64,000 nt of DNA from Pontibacter ummariensis (GCF_900188175.1 NZ_FZOQ01000008.1:62001-126000); one strand, 5' to 3'. Counted from the first letter of the stretch, positions 37,674 to 46,552 are shown. The notes: generated from the sequence alone by a model not told the origin. Made by a program: numbers and translations.

Positions 37674-38166
37674 CTTTCGTCTTGGAGCTGCTAACTTCAG
37701 GGCCTGCTTCCTTGTTCCTTGCCTCACTCTCTTGCTTGGCTGCGCTGCCTCACCTGCCGGTAACATAGAGAACTCACCACAAGCTGCAGAACTCGCACTG
37801 CTTTATCAGAAAACGCCCTGCCTCGGTATTTGCCCTGCCTATGACGCCCGCATTTATACGGATGGCACCGTGACCTTTATCGGACATAGAAATGTACCTG
37901 TGCAGGACACTTTACAATTCTGCCTGACAAAAAAGGAAATGAAGTTACTGCAAAAGGCTCAAAGGGAATTAAACTACGGCTCTTTACAAAGAGCCTACCT
38001 CTCTCAATGGTCGGATGTACCCGCTACCTACATCACTTTTTACGAGGAAGGCACTGAAGTAAAACGAGTAAAGCACCAGGAAGGCGGTCCTAGTGAACTG
38101 CTTCACCTTCAGGACTTACTACACAAGCTAACCATGCAGCATGTGGCAGCAGCTAAAGCAAGATGA
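37663..38166 (+). CDS. DUF6438 domain lipoprotein
   Basis: A 167-residue protein starting at the ATG at 37663 (MSRSFRLGAANFRAC), inside the last codons of the preceding gene; a longer frame from 37612 is less likely. The hydrophobic stretch and lipobox LLLGCAAS place the lipidated Cys at about residue 27. The mature part carries the DUF6438 signature: LYQKTPCLGICPAYDARIYTDG, a beta-rich centre and a C-terminal helical part (SELLHLQDLLHKL). DUF6438 is of unknown function and common in Bacteroidota. It ends opposite the convergent gene at 38237-38560. Confidence 0.82.
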   Translation: MSRSFRLGAANFRACFLVPCLTLLLGCAASPAGNIENSPQAAELALLYQKTPCLGICPAYDARIYTDGTVTFIGHRNVPVQDTLQFCLTKKEMKLLQKAQRELNYGSLQRAYLSQWSDVPATYITFYEEGTEVKRVKHQEGGPSELLHLQDLLHKLTMQHVAAAKAR

Positions 38167-38236
38167 TTCCTCTCCGGTTAGCCGCACCTGGTGCAGCGCA
38201 GGGTCTAAACATTGGTCTGAGTAAGAAGAGAATTAA

Positions 38237-38560
38237 CTACTCTGGCTTGTAAATCCGGCCCGTTAGCAGATCGTAAGCGTACTTTGTTTCAGGGTCATAA
38301 ATCTTCTTATAACGGGGGTAGTAGCGTAACCCCGTCTCCGGGTCTTGCATAAAACCAGAAACAAAGGGGGCAGGCATAGCCACAGATTCAGACGCAGGCT
38401 GTAAAACAGGCATTGTCTCATAAAAGCGCTCTTGATGTGTCTTCGCATACTCCTTTAGTTTCTCCCTAAACACCTCCTTCCCGTTCGTTTGCGCAAAAGC
38501 ACTAGAGGGAAGGCCAAGCACGCACAGGCCGGCGATGGTGATCAAATTTAAGAATCTCAT
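38237..38560 (-). CDS. Small secreted hypothetical protein (107 aa)
   Basis: A signal peptide (MRFLNLITIAGLCVLGLPSSAFAQ) precedes a short polar helix (EVFREKLKEYAKTHQERF). The C-terminal repeat-like motif appears three times in related form: DPETGLRYYPRYKKI, DPETKYAYDLL and TGRIYKPE, with alternating Asp-Pro-Glu-Thr and tyrosines. The repeated Y-rich beta motifs resemble short WG- or YXXXG-like repeats, but no family is assigned. The ATG at 38560 is chosen over 38569 because the signal peptide then begins normally. Confidence 0.65.
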   Translation of the reverse strand: MRFLNLITIAGLCVLGLPSSAFAQTNGKEVFREKLKEYAKTHQERFYETMPVLQPASESVAMPAPFVSGFMQDPETGLRYYPRYKKIYDPETKYAYDLLTGRIYKPE

Positions 38561-38569
38561 TATTAACAA

Positions 38570-38899
38570 AGAGTTAAATATAACCTTTACCCTGTACGTG
38601 CGCTTGCAGCATCAGGTAATCAAAAGGGGCACCGGTCATTGCTTACATCTTAAGCGTTAGCGGCTTTACGGCCTGCTGCTTCGGGGGTAGCTTTCCAACT
38701 TCCACACACATCTCTTTCACCTATTCGCTATTAGATATATACAAACTGAATATTACTACCTACACCCGTTCACCTGTTCTAATTTCTAATTACATTCAAC
38801 CAGATGGCTTTTAGTCCGTAGAAATACATATACGAGATATACGAGACGGGACACCCACCTCGGGAAAACTATATTTTAATATGGTGATACAATACAGGG
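38570..38899. other. 330-base gap, no gene seen
   Basis: Upstream region shared by the small secreted protein (minus) and the DUF2382 protein (plus). TATATTTA on the minus strand near 38575 could be a -7 element for the former. No consensus promoter was found for the latter. Confidence 0.5.
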
Positions 38900-39397
38900 A
38901 TGAGCGAAAAGACAAATAAAATAAAATCAGAGTTTGAGCAGAAGTATGAGGAAAGCCAGCAAGCAGCTCCAAAGGCAGAAAAGTTGGCAGAACCCGCACA
39001 AAATAATCTTAACTCCGAGGCCATTCCTGTTGTGGAAGAGCAACTAGAGGTGGAAAAGAAAACGGTTCCGACCGGACGCGTGAAAATCTCGAAAGAGGTA
39101 AATGAAGAAGACGTAACCGTCGATGTCCCGATGATGCACGAGGAAGTAGACGTGGAGCGTGTGGCAGTGAACCAATACGTGGATTCCCCGCCCCCGGCAG
39201 TCAGGCACGAAGGCGAAAAGATGATCATCCCGGTACTCCGGGAAGAAGTCGTGGTGCAGAAGCGCCTGTTGCTGGTAGAAGAACTGCACGTAACCAAACG
39301 CCAAGTGCAAACACAGGAGTCGCAAAAGGCGACCCTCCGCAAAGAAAAAGTAAACGTGGAGCGTGTTGACCTTCGCAACGACTCTGACCAGGCTTGA
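38900..39397 (+). CDS. DUF2382 (YsnF/AvaK) domain protein, first copy
   Basis: A 165-residue, highly charged soluble protein without a signal peptide. The N-terminal 35 residues are a Lys/Glu-rich helix. The DUF2382 domain (about 38-160) consists of paired beta-like repeats starting IPVVEEQLEVEKKTV and ending KVNVERVDL, rich in Val and Glu. Such proteins are linked to general stress or photosynthetic reaction-centre-like barrel families, with molecular role unknown. A second DUF2382 gene starts 50 bases downstream, so the two form a unit. The segments around IPVVEE(Q/K)xEV are shared between them. Confidence 0.85.
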   Translation: MSEKTNKIKSEFEQKYEESQQAAPKAEKLAEPAQNNLNSEAIPVVEEQLEVEKKTVPTGRVKISKEVNEEDVTVDVPMMHEEVDVERVAVNQYVDSPPPAVRHEGEKMIIPVLREEVVVQKRLLLVEELHVTKRQVQTQESQKATLRKEKVNVERVDLRNDSDQA

Positions 39398-39447
39398 GAG
39401 TCAAGCCCTTTGGAAAATTTATCAGAACTAAAAAAACACAAAGAACT

Positions 39448-40293
39448 ATGAGACAAACAGTAATAGGAATTTTCGATTATGGAGTAGACGCACAGATGGC
39501 CGCACAGCAACTGATGGACAGTGGCATTGCGGAAAATAAAATAGACATCGCCGTAAGAGGTGCCTCAGATAGGAACGATACCATGGGCACCCCACCGGAT
39601 AACAACTTAAACACTCCGTCGAACAACCTGGAAACAGATAACAGAACCAACGCAACAGCTACAGACATGCCGGAGAACAAGCGCGACAATGACTTTTTCA
39701 GCTCTTTGTTCGACAGCCGGGACGAGTCGAATAAGTACTATGAGGTAGCCCGCCATGGCTCGATTGTAACAGTACACACCGACTCAAAAGAAGAGTCTAA
39801 GCGTGTGGCTGAGATGCTGGATAAAGCCGGCGCTATTGATGTAAACGAGCGCGCTGAACAGTACAGAGGCATGTCGACCTCGAGCAAGGGTAAGTGGACA
39901 GACGCGAAGACAACCATCCCAGTAGTAGAGGAAAAAATGGAAGTTGGCAAGCGCGAGGTAGAGACAGGCGGCGTACAGTTGAGAAGCCGTATTGTGGAAC
40001 GCCCTGTTGAAGAACACCTGCGCCTACGGGAAGAGCATGTAAACATAGAGCGTAACCCGGTAAACCGACCTGCGAACGAACGCGACCTTGCTAACTTTAA
40101 AGAGGGTGAGCGAACCATTGTAGAGCACGGTGAGGTACCATTGGTAAACAAAGAAGCGCGTGTAGTGGAAGAGGTAAAACTGAACAAAAAGACAACCGAG
40201 CGCGACGAAACCATTCGTGGTAATGTCCGCAAGCAGGATATTGATGTAGACAAGCTTGACAAGGACAAAGACAAGCGAGACCTGAAGAAGTAA
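39448..40293 (+). CDS. Stress-type protein with N-terminal GSP17M-like domain and DUF2382
   Basis: About 281 residues from the ATG at 39448 (MRQTVIGIFDYGVDAQMAAQQLMDSG). The N-terminal part (1-130) resembles the general stress protein 17M/heat-induced YflT domain, with the VARHGSIVTVHTDSKEESKR segment. The C-terminal part (about 150-281) is DUF2382, starting IPVVEEKMEVGKREV. An extended frame from 39394 overlaps the previous gene and adds a basic stretch without similarity, so it is not used. The charged, Val/Glu-rich repeats continue to the C-terminus. Terminator at 40313-40349. Confidence 0.85.
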   Translation: MRQTVIGIFDYGVDAQMAAQQLMDSGIAENKIDIAVRGASDRNDTMGTPPDNNLNTPSNNLETDNRTNATATDMPENKRDNDFFSSLFDSRDESNKYYEVARHGSIVTVHTDSKEESKRVAEMLDKAGAIDVNERAEQYRGMSTSSKGKWTDAKTTIPVVEEKMEVGKREVETGGVQLRSRIVERPVEEHLRLREEHVNIERNPVNRPANERDLANFKEGERTIVEHGEVPLVNKEARVVEEVKLNKKTTERDETIRGNVRKQDIDVDKLDKDKDKRDLKK

Positions 40294-40312
40294 TAAGATA
40301 GGTTAATCTTTT

Positions 40313-40349
40313 AAAGCCTGCAGCTATAATTAGCTGCAGGCTTTTTTTT
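40313..40349 (+). terminator. Terminator of the DUF2382 pair
   Basis: 13-bp perfect stem aaagcctgcagct/agctgcaggcttt, 6-base loop, T run. Confidence 0.92.
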
Positions 40350-40568
40350 ACAACACTGTCTATCTGCCAGCTATAACCTTCGCGTCCTTATACAAATCCA
40401 GTGCTAACAGCCCCTCTCCTCCCACCGTCTACGAAAGAAAATCATACCTAAAAGAAGATTTGTTCGTTCGGCTTTCAAGGAGTGAGGAGCGGTGTTCAAA
40501 AGGCTTTCCGGCATAGATAAAATTATGCCCCAGCCTGTAATTGCCTCCCTCTTTCTAGCTAAAAGATG

Positions 40569-40576
40569 TATCTTTG
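40569..40576 (+). promoter_or_regulatory. -7 element of the UPF0173-parAB-dapB-lepB operon
   Basis: TATCTTTG, an exact TAnnTTTG match 51 bases before the first ATG. TTG at 40541-40543 is 25 bases upstream, slightly far. The rest of the 333-base gap (40294-40626) shows no gene; a minus-strand ORF at 40404-40625 is not credible. Confidence 0.5.
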
Positions 40577-40626
40577 TGCATGTATCAAATTTTTGCGCAA
40601 GCATTTCGCAATAAACCACGAACACT

Positions 40627-41307
40627 ATGGAAATAACATACTACGGACAGTCTTGCTTCTTATTTCGGATTGGAGAACACCAGGTATTGTTCGACCCTTT
40701 TATATCCCCAAACGAGTTGGCTTCGGCCATAAACGTAGATGAGATAAAGGCAGACTATATCCTGCTCTCACACGGGCATCAGGACCACGTGCATGACGCA
40801 GAACGAATCGCAAAGAATAACAACAGTACCATTGTCGCCACTTTTGAGATAGCTGCCTGGTTTGGAAACAAAGGCGTGGAGAAAACCCACCCCATGAACA
40901 CAGGCGGCAAAGTAACGCTCCCTTTCGGTACGGTTAAAATGGTGAACGCAATCCATTCCAGCTCACTGCCTGACGGCTCCTATGCCGGCAGTGCAGCAGG
41001 CTTTGTGGTAGAAACGGAGAACAAGGCTTTTTACTTTGCCGGCGACACCGCCCTTACCTTCGACATGAAGCTGATTCCGGAACAATTTGACCTGGATTTT
41101 GCCCTTCTCCCAATCGGTGATAACTTTACCATGGATATACACGATGCCATGGTCGCCGCAGATTTTGTACAGGTAGACAAAGTGATCGGAATGCACTACG
41201 ATACCTTCCCGTACATCCAGATAGATAAAGACGAGGTGAAGGAAGTGGCGCAGATGGCAGACAAGGAACTTATTTTGATGGAGATAGGTCAGACTATAAA
41301 CCTATAA
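40627..41307 (+). CDS. UPF0173 metal-dependent hydrolase (metallo-beta-lactamase fold)
   Basis: A 226-residue cytoplasmic protein with the UPF0173 layout: [16 protein letters not shown], the metal motif [12 protein letters not shown], a third ligand region [20 protein letters not shown] and the terminal [14 protein letters not shown]. The enzyme family has no settled substrate. It is the first gene of a tight operon; parA begins 7 bases after its stop. Its position ahead of the par genes may be conserved in related genomes. Confidence 0.92.
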   Translation: MEITYYGQSCFLFRIGEHQVLFDPFISPNELASAINVDEIKADYILLSHGHQDHVHDAERIAKNNNSTIVATFEIAAWFGNKGVEKTHPMNTGGKVTLPFGTVKMVNAIHSSSLPDGSYAGSAAGFVVETENKAFYFAGDTALTFDMKLIPEQFDLDFALLPIGDNFTMDIHDAMVAADFVQVDKVIGMHYDTFPYIQIDKDEVKEVAQMADKELILMEIGQTINL

Positions 41308-41314
41308 TTGCAGC

Positions 41315-42097
41315 ATGGGAAAAATAATTGCGGTTGCCAACCAGAAAGGTGGAGTAGGCAAAACCACTACTGCCATTAACCTGGCGGCTAGCCTGGCAGC
41401 TTTAGAATTTAAGACATTACTGGTAGACGCCGACCCACAGGCCAACGCCACCTCGGGCCTTGGCTTTGACCCTGCCACTATTACCAGCAGCATTTACGAG
41501 TGCATGGTGGAGGACTTAAAGGCCGAGGATATTATCCTGCAGTCGCCTAACATAGAGTTCCTCGACCTGATCCCCTCACACATCGACCTCGTAGGTGCCG
41601 AAGTGGAGATGATCAATGTGCCGAATCGAGAGGAAAAGATGCGGGAAGCACTACAAAGCCTGAAGCAGCAATATGATTACATCATCATCGACTGCTCTCC
41701 ATCGCTGGGCCTGATCACCGTGAACTCCCTGACGGCTGCCGACTCAGTGGTAATACCCGTGCAGTGCGAGTACTTTGCCCTGGAAGGCCTAGGCAAGCTG
41801 CTGAACACGATCAAGATCATACAGTCGCGCCTGAATACGGAGTTAGCCATTGAGGGTATTCTGCTGACCATGTACGATGTGCGCCTGCGCCTGTCGAACC
41901 AGGTGGTGGAAGAGGTCAAAACGCACTTCCAGCAAATGGTGTTTGACACCATTATCCCTAGAAACGTGAAGTTGAGCGAGTCACCGAGCTTTGGTATCCC
42001 GGCCCTGCTGCACGATGCAGAGAGCAAGGGAGCCATGAGCTACCTGAACCTGGCCCGCGAAATAGCCGAGAAGAACAGCGTAGTGCTGGCAAAATAA
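41315..42097 (+). CDS. parA: Chromosome-partitioning ATPase ParA (Soj)
   Basis: A 260-residue ParA/Soj-type ATPase. The deviant Walker A motif [10 protein letters not shown] (residues 11-20), Walker A' region ([10 protein letters not shown]) and [12 protein letters not shown]alker B are all present. It lacks the N-terminal DNA-binding extension of plasmid ParA, as expected for a chromosomal Soj. With ParB it segregates origin regions. parB follows after 16 bases. No plasmid replication or stability genes are nearby, which supports a chromosomal locus. Confidence 0.96.
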   Translation: MGKIIAVANQKGGVGKTTTAINLAASLAALEFKTLLVDADPQANATSGLGFDPATITSSIYECMVEDLKAEDIILQSPNIEFLDLIPSHIDLVGAEVEMINVPNREEKMREALQSLKQQYDYIIIDCSPSLGLITVNSLTAADSVVIPVQCEYFALEGLGKLLNTIKIIQSRLNTELAIEGILLTMYDVRLRLSNQVVEEVKTHFQQMVFDTIIPRNVKLSESPSFGIPALLHDAESKGAMSYLNLAREIAEKNSVVLAK

Positions 42098-42113
42098 TAG
42101 TACGATAGATTAC

Positions 42114-43028
42114 ATGTCTGATAACAAGAATTCTGCAGCCAAGCGCAAAGGCGGCCTCGGTAGAGGCCTTGGCTCTCTGCTGGAGGGCAACAAGTACACC
42201 GGAAAAACCGAATCGTCCACCCTTAACGAAGTAAATACCATCGCAGATATTGCTATTGATCAGATCCAGACAAACCCTTACCAGCCGCGTACCCATTTCG
42301 ATCAGACAGCGCTGGAAGAACTGGCAGAATCCATTAAAATACAGGGCATCATTCAGCCCATTACAGTTCGCCAGCTGGGCCCGAACAGCTACCAGCTAAT
42401 CTCAGGGGAACGACGTTACCAGGCCTCCAAAATTGCGGGGCTCACTGTTATCCCGGCCTTTATCCGTAAAGCAGATGACCAGCAGATGCTGGAGATGGCG
42501 CTTATCGAGAACATCCAGCGTGAGAACCTGAACGCGATCGAAATTGCCCTCTCCTATCAGCGCCTGCTTACCGAGTGTAGCCTGAAACAGGAAGAGCTGG
42601 GGGACCGCGTAGGCAAAAAGCGTACTACGGTTACAAACTACCTGCGTCTCTTAAAGCTTCCGCCGGATATTCAGATAGCCCTGCGCGATAACGTCATCAG
42701 CATGGGCCATGCCCGCGCGCTCATCAACATCGACACAATTGAGCAGCAGCTGGATGTGTTTAAAGAAGTAGTGGCCAAGGAACTCTCTGTCCGGAAGGTA
42801 GAGGAGTTGGTACGCAACCTGCAGAACGCTAAAAAGAAACCGGATCCTCAGCATAAGCTGCAGTTCAACAAATATGAAGAAGAGTTAAAGACGGTACAAA
42901 CTAAGCTCTCCTCGCAGTTTGGCACCAAAATACAGGTCAAAGCCAACGACGAAGGCAAAGGCGAGATCAAGATTCCCTTCGTTTCAGTGGATGAACTGAA
43001 CCGCATTCTCGAAATTTTAAATTACTAA
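42114..43028 (+). CDS. parB: Chromosome-partitioning protein ParB
   Basis: A 304-residue CTP-binding clamp protein that loads at parS sites. The N-terminus has the ParA-stimulating basic peptide (KRKGGLGRGLGSLLEG). The ParB/Srx domain has NPYQPRTHFDQTALEELA and the SGERRYQASKIAG CTP-binding segment. The ENIQRENLNAIE motif leads into a helix-turn-helix (DRVGKKRTTVTNYLRLLKLP) and a C-terminal dimerisation region ends VDELNRILEIL. No obvious parS palindrome was seen in this window. The next gene starts 6 bases later. Confidence 0.96.
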   Translation: MSDNKNSAAKRKGGLGRGLGSLLEGNKYTGKTESSTLNEVNTIADIAIDQIQTNPYQPRTHFDQTALEELAESIKIQGIIQPITVRQLGPNSYQLISGERRYQASKIAGLTVIPAFIRKADDQQMLEMALIENIQRENLNAIEIALSYQRLLTECSLKQEELGDRVGKKRTTVTNYLRLLKLPPDIQIALRDNVISMGHARALINIDTIEQQLDVFKEVVAKELSVRKVEELVRNLQNAKKKPDPQHKLQFNKYEEELKTVQTKLSSQFGTKIQVKANDEGKGEIKIPFVSVDELNRILEILNY

Positions 43029-43034
43029 GGCTAC

Positions 43035-43685
43035 ATGAGGCTGAAATCCAGCGCCGCGGCACTGTTGTTCGGTATACTTTTTTTCTTTGCCCCTGCCATT
43101 AGTCACGGGCAAATCATTACCGAAGGGCCGGATTCAGCGCGTGTGCCTGTTCCTGAGACCATCGGAGGCAAGGACGGTTTCTTTTTGACGCGCTGGGACA
43201 GGCCTGCCCGAGCGGCCTTCTACTCTGCCGTGTTGCCGGGTGCCGGTCAGTTTTACAACAAAGCCTACTGGAAAATACCGATTATCTATGCCACAGGGGC
43301 GGTGCTCGGTTATTTCATTATCGATAACAACAATAAGTACCAGGACTTCAGGCAGGCCCTTATCTGGCGCACAGACAATGACTCGACTACCACTGATCAA
43401 TTTGCCAACGACCCCGTACTGGGAGTGGCACGGGGGCAGATCGCTACGGATAACTTAAGGCGTGGCAGAGACTTTTACCGCCGAAACCGCGATTTGACCT
43501 ACATTCTGTCGTTCATTGCCTATGGCCTCAACATTGCCGAGGCCTACGTGCACGCGCACCTGAAGGAGTTTGACGTGAGCGACGACCTGGCACTGCGCGT
43601 ACAACCTGCTGTTATTCCCCTTGTTGCCGGGCCTGCCAGGCATACCCCAGGCTTAACCTTTACTTTATATACCCGATCCAAATGA
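43035..43685 (+). CDS. DUF5683 domain protein
   Basis: A 216-residue exported or membrane protein. A signal sequence (about 1-28, ending SHGQ) precedes the DUF5683 domain: RAAFYSAVLPGAGQFYNKAYWKIPIIYATG, a second hydrophobic helix, a charged region with RRNRDLTYILSFIAYGLNIAEAYV and a short beta end. Its function is unknown. It is a constant neighbour of parB and dapB in Bacteroidota (general knowledge). Six bases follow parB, and its stop overlaps the dapB start by 4 bases (ATGA). Confidence 0.9.
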   Translation: MRLKSSAAALLFGILFFFAPAISHGQIITEGPDSARVPVPETIGGKDGFFLTRWDRPARAAFYSAVLPGAGQFYNKAYWKIPIIYATGAVLGYFIIDNNNKYQDFRQALIWRTDNDSTTTDQFANDPVLGVARGQIATDNLRRGRDFYRRNRDLTYILSFIAYGLNIAEAYVHAHLKEFDVSDDLALRVQPAVIPLVAGPARHTPGLTFTLYTRSK

Positions 43686-44398
43686 GAATCCTTTTGATTG
43701 GCTATGGCAAGATGGGCAAAACCATCGAGCAAATGGCTTTAGCCAAAGGCCACGAAATTGTAGGCAAAATTGACCGCGATAATGCCCATGAGCTACAGAA
43801 CTTTTCGTCTAAAGATACGGACGTAGCCATAGAGTTTACACACCCAGCGCAAGCCTTCAGAAATATCTCCTATTGCTTAAGCAATGGAATACCTGTGGTG
43901 TCTGGTTCTACAGGCTGGCTAGACAAGTTTGAGGAGGCTAAAAATCTGTGTCAGCAAAAGCAAGGGGCTTTCTTCTATGCCTCTAACTTTAGTGTAGGGG
44001 TAAACCTCTTCTTCCACTTTAATGAATACATTGCCAGCAAGATGCAGGCGTACAAGGAGTACGAGGTGGCTGTCCGGGAAATTCACCACTTGCAGAAGGT
44101 AGACAAGCCAAGTGGTACGGGCATTACAGCCGCGGAAGGAATTCTGGCAAGCTATACAAATTTAGCGGGATGGGTAAGTGATAATCCGGAAGAAAAAACT
44201 AAATTAAACATTGCTTCAGAGCGCGAACCAGATGTGGTAGGCACACATATTGTTACCTACAGCTCTGAGGTTGACAAAATAGAACTCGGACACATTGCGC
44301 ACAGCCGTGCCGGCTTTGCAGAGGGTGCTGTCATGGCCGCAGAGTGGCTGATAGGCCGCCAGGGTGTGTATGGCATGAAAGACATGCTAAACCTGTAA
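43682..44398 (+). CDS. dapB: 4-hydroxy-tetrahydrodipicolinate reductase DapB
   Basis: A 238-residue NAD(P)H-dependent reductase converting the DapA product to tetrahydrodipicolinate. It has a Rossmann start (MRILLIGYGKMGKTIEQMA), VVSGSTGW, the NFSVGVNLFFHFNEY segment, EIHHLQKVDKPSGTGI with the catalytic His-His-x-x-Lys arrangement and HSRAGFAEGAV. It is slightly shorter than E. coli DapB, as is normal for this phylum. It lies in the par operon, separate from dapA at 28523-29392. Confidence 0.95.
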   Translation: MRILLIGYGKMGKTIEQMALAKGHEIVGKIDRDNAHELQNFSSKDTDVAIEFTHPAQAFRNISYCLSNGIPVVSGSTGWLDKFEEAKNLCQQKQGAFFYASNFSVGVNLFFHFNEYIASKMQAYKEYEVAVREIHHLQKVDKPSGTGITAAEGILASYTNLAGWVSDNPEEKTKLNIASEREPDVVGTHIVTYSSEVDKIELGHIAHSRAGFAEGAVMAAEWLIGRQGVYGMKDMLNL

Positions 44399-44413
44399 CC
44401 ATAGAAAGTGCAG

Positions 44414-45520
44414 ATGAACGTAAAATTCTGGGAAAAGAAACCAGTAGCGAAAGAGCCAAAGAAAAAGAAAAGCTTCGCCCGCGAGTGGGGCGATGCTATT
44501 TTGTTTGCCGTGGTAGCAGCCAGCTTGATACGTTGGGCTACTTTTGAGGCCTACACCATCCCTACGCCTTCTATGGAGAAGTCTTTGCTGGTGGGCGATT
44601 TCCTTTTCGTGAGTAAGCTGCACTATGGTCCGCGCACCCCAATGACGCCCCTGCAGGTGCCTTTAACGCACCAAACAATCTGGGGGACAAACATCCCCTC
44701 CTACACGGATGCGGTTCAGCTGCCGTCTTACCGCTTGCCTGGTTTTTCGGAGGTAGAGCGTAACGATGTGGTTGTGTTCAACTATCCGCCGGAGGAAGAG
44801 CACCCTGCAGATTTGCGCACCAACTACATCAAGCGAGCCATTGGACTGCCGGGCGATTCGCTGCAGATCAAGGACATGCAGGTGTTTATTAATGGGCAGG
44901 CCATCGATATGCCCGAGAAGCTCCAATATAAGTACCTGATCGTGCCGAAAACACAGCTGTCTCCCAAGTTTTTTCAGGACCGTGACATAAACCTGCGCGA
45001 TGTACAACTCTTTGAAAGCGGGTACGTGGTAGATGCTTCACCGGAGCTGGCAGAGCAAATTGCTGCGCTAGACTTTATCGAGGATGTCGTGCTGCTGAAA
45101 GAAACACCGGACAAAATAGAGGCAGAGGTATTCCCGTTTGTCCCGAGCAGGTATGCATGGAACAGAGACAACTATGGTCCCATTTACATCCCGCAGGAAG
45201 GCGCTACCGTGGCCATTACTCCTGCCACCCTTCCTTTCTACGAAAAGGTGATTTTGGAGTACGAACACAACGAGAATGCCGAAGTGCGCGACGGGAAGTT
45301 GTTTCTAGACGGCAAAGAGGTAAACCAGTATACCTTTAAGCAGAACTACTACTTTATGATGGGCGATAACCGCCATAACTCCCTCGACTCGCGCTACTGG
45401 GGCTACGTGCCGGAAGACCACATTGTAGGCAAGGCAGTCATGATCTGGATGTCAACAAACCCTGAAGGAGGTTTCTTAGATAAAATCCGGTGGAGCCGCC
45501 TCTTCAATATTATTGAGTAA
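44414..45520 (+). CDS. lepB: Signal peptidase I LepB
   Basis: About 368 residues, counting from the ATG at 44414 (MNVKFWEKKPV); an in-frame ATG 6 bases upstream is possible. A basic cytoplasmic stretch and one N-terminal transmembrane helix precede the catalytic Ser53 (IPTPSMEKSLLVGDF) and Lys140 (NYIKRAIGLPGDSL). The C-terminal box MGDNRHNSLDSRYWGYVPEDHIVG is intact. A large insertion between boxes (about 170-290) is typical of Bacteroidota SPase I. It cleaves signal peptides on the periplasmic face. Last gene of the operon, with a strong terminator. Confidence 0.95.
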   Translation: MNVKFWEKKPVAKEPKKKKSFAREWGDAILFAVVAASLIRWATFEAYTIPTPSMEKSLLVGDFLFVSKLHYGPRTPMTPLQVPLTHQTIWGTNIPSYTDAVQLPSYRLPGFSEVERNDVVVFNYPPEEEHPADLRTNYIKRAIGLPGDSLQIKDMQVFINGQAIDMPEKLQYKYLIVPKTQLSPKFFQDRDINLRDVQLFESGYVVDASPELAEQIAALDFIEDVVLLKETPDKIEAEVFPFVPSRYAWNRDNYGPIYIPQEGATVAITPATLPFYEKVILEYEHNENAEVRDGKLFLDGKEVNQYTFKQNYYFMMGDNRHNSLDSRYWGYVPEDHIVGKAVMIWMSTNPEGGFLDKIRWSRLFNIIE

Positions 45521-45540
45521 CAAACCGACAGGACCCCTAT

Positions 45541-45580
45541 AAACAGAAAAGCCAGATTTACAGTCTGGCTTTTCTGTTTA
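45541..45580. terminator. Terminator of the par-dapB-lepB operon
   Basis: Perfect 16-bp stem aaacagaaaagccaga/tctggcttttctgttt with a 7-base loop and T-rich 3' arm. Confidence 0.92.
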
Positions 45581-45729
45581 CCTTCGATTCACTTTAGTAT
45601 ACGCATGCACCTGCTTTAGGAGAGTATTTGTAAAGGCTGTTGCGTAGTTGTTTTCAACTTAGAAGCGTGTACTAAATGCGCGATGCAACGTTTGCCTTTA
45701 AAAAGGGTCTTATTAAAAAGCCCTCGAAC

Positions 45730-46140
45730 ATGAAAAACGTCTTCCTCCTGTTTGTCATCCTCTTCCTCTTTATGAGCGTCTCCTGCGATAAAGAGGAAAT
45801 AGATCCAGAAACTTTGAACGGCACTTACACAGGGTACTTTGTGCGGGCATCTAGCCCAAGTGCGGATTACGCACGCGCCAACGTCACCTTAACCCTGGAC
45901 AACGGTAAGTTTTCAGGAAGCAGCAACATGCCCTACTACCCTGCTATTTGCAGAGGAACCTACAGCCTTTCAGGGCACGAAATCCAGTTTCAAAACGAAT
46001 GTTTCTGGACGGCTAACTTCGATTGGACTTATATTTTAGACGGAAGTTTCAGGCTTTCACTTGATGGAGACAAACTGACCATAACCAAGCAACTCGAAGG
46101 ATCTTCCATCATAGACACTTATGCTTTAGAGAAGCAGTAA
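45730..46140 (+). CDS. Small lipoprotein, lipocalin-like (136 aa)
   Basis: A lipoprotein signal (MKNVFLLFVILFLFMSVSC) is followed by a beta-rich domain: LNGTYTGYFVRAS, ANVTLTLDNGKFSGSSN, a YYPAICRGTYSLSGHEIQFQNECFW stretch with two cysteines, and a last pair of strands. The layout resembles small lipocalin-like or META-like lipoproteins of Bacteroidota. The frame is open to 45676, but the ATG at 45730 begins a normal signal peptide. No function assigned. Confidence 0.7.
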   Translation: MKNVFLLFVILFLFMSVSCDKEEIDPETLNGTYTGYFVRASSPSADYARANVTLTLDNGKFSGSSNMPYYPAICRGTYSLSGHEIQFQNECFWTANFDWTYILDGSFRLSLDGDKLTITKQLEGSSIIDTYALEKQ

Positions 46141-46207
46141 GAGCACATCCAAGAGGAAATCGCGCGTTGCCTTTCGGTCAATTAGACTTAGAGATTACTA
46201 CCGCAGC

Positions 46208-46552
46208 CTAATCTAATAAGGTGAGAAAATTCTCCGGTGGCCGGCCAACAACTGCCTGTTGGTCTTTTACGACAATAGGTCGTTCCATTAGTACAGGATG
46301 TTCCACCATCACCTGAATCCATTCCTCATCAGACAGAGTCTTACCCTTGTAGTTTTCCTTATAGAGCTTCTCCCCTTTGCGCAGCAGGTTTTCCGGTTTC
46401 AAACTCAGCTTTTGTAGTACCTCCCTTAGCTCTTGAGCAGTGGGAGGTGTTTTCAGATACTCCACCACTTCTACTTCCTGACCGGCCTGTTGAATCAGTT
46501 CCAGGGTTTGTCTGCTTTTACTGCAGCGGTTATTATGGTATATCTTCAGCAT
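46208..46552 (-). CDS. arsC: ArsC family reductase (glutaredoxin-type arsenate reductase)
   Basis: A 114-residue protein of the ArsC/Spx/YffB thioredoxin-like family. The catalytic Cys10 is in HNNRCSKSRQTLELI, followed by VEYLKTPPT, the NLLRKGEKLYKE segment, and a C-terminal MERPIVV...VVGRPPENF with the two conserved Arg residues that hold arsenate in E. coli-type ArsC. It reduces arsenate to arsenite using glutathione or glutaredoxin, or has a related redox role. No arsB, acr3 or arsR is adjacent, so a housekeeping YffB-like role remains possible. Confidence 0.88.
   Translation of the reverse strand: MLKIYHNNRCSKSRQTLELIQQAGQEVEVVEYLKTPPTAQELREVLQKLSLKPENLLRKGEKLYKENYKGKTLSDEEWIQVMVEHPVLMERPIVVKDQQAVVGRPPENFLTLLD

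Noticed and set aside
40404..40625. 73-codon minus-strand ORF upstream of the par operon
   Set aside because: It covers the operon's -7 element and has no protein-like features.
41315..43028. parAB as part of an integrated plasmid
   Set aside because: ParA lacks the plasmid-type N-terminal extension and the genes are embedded in a housekeeping operon with dapB and lepB.
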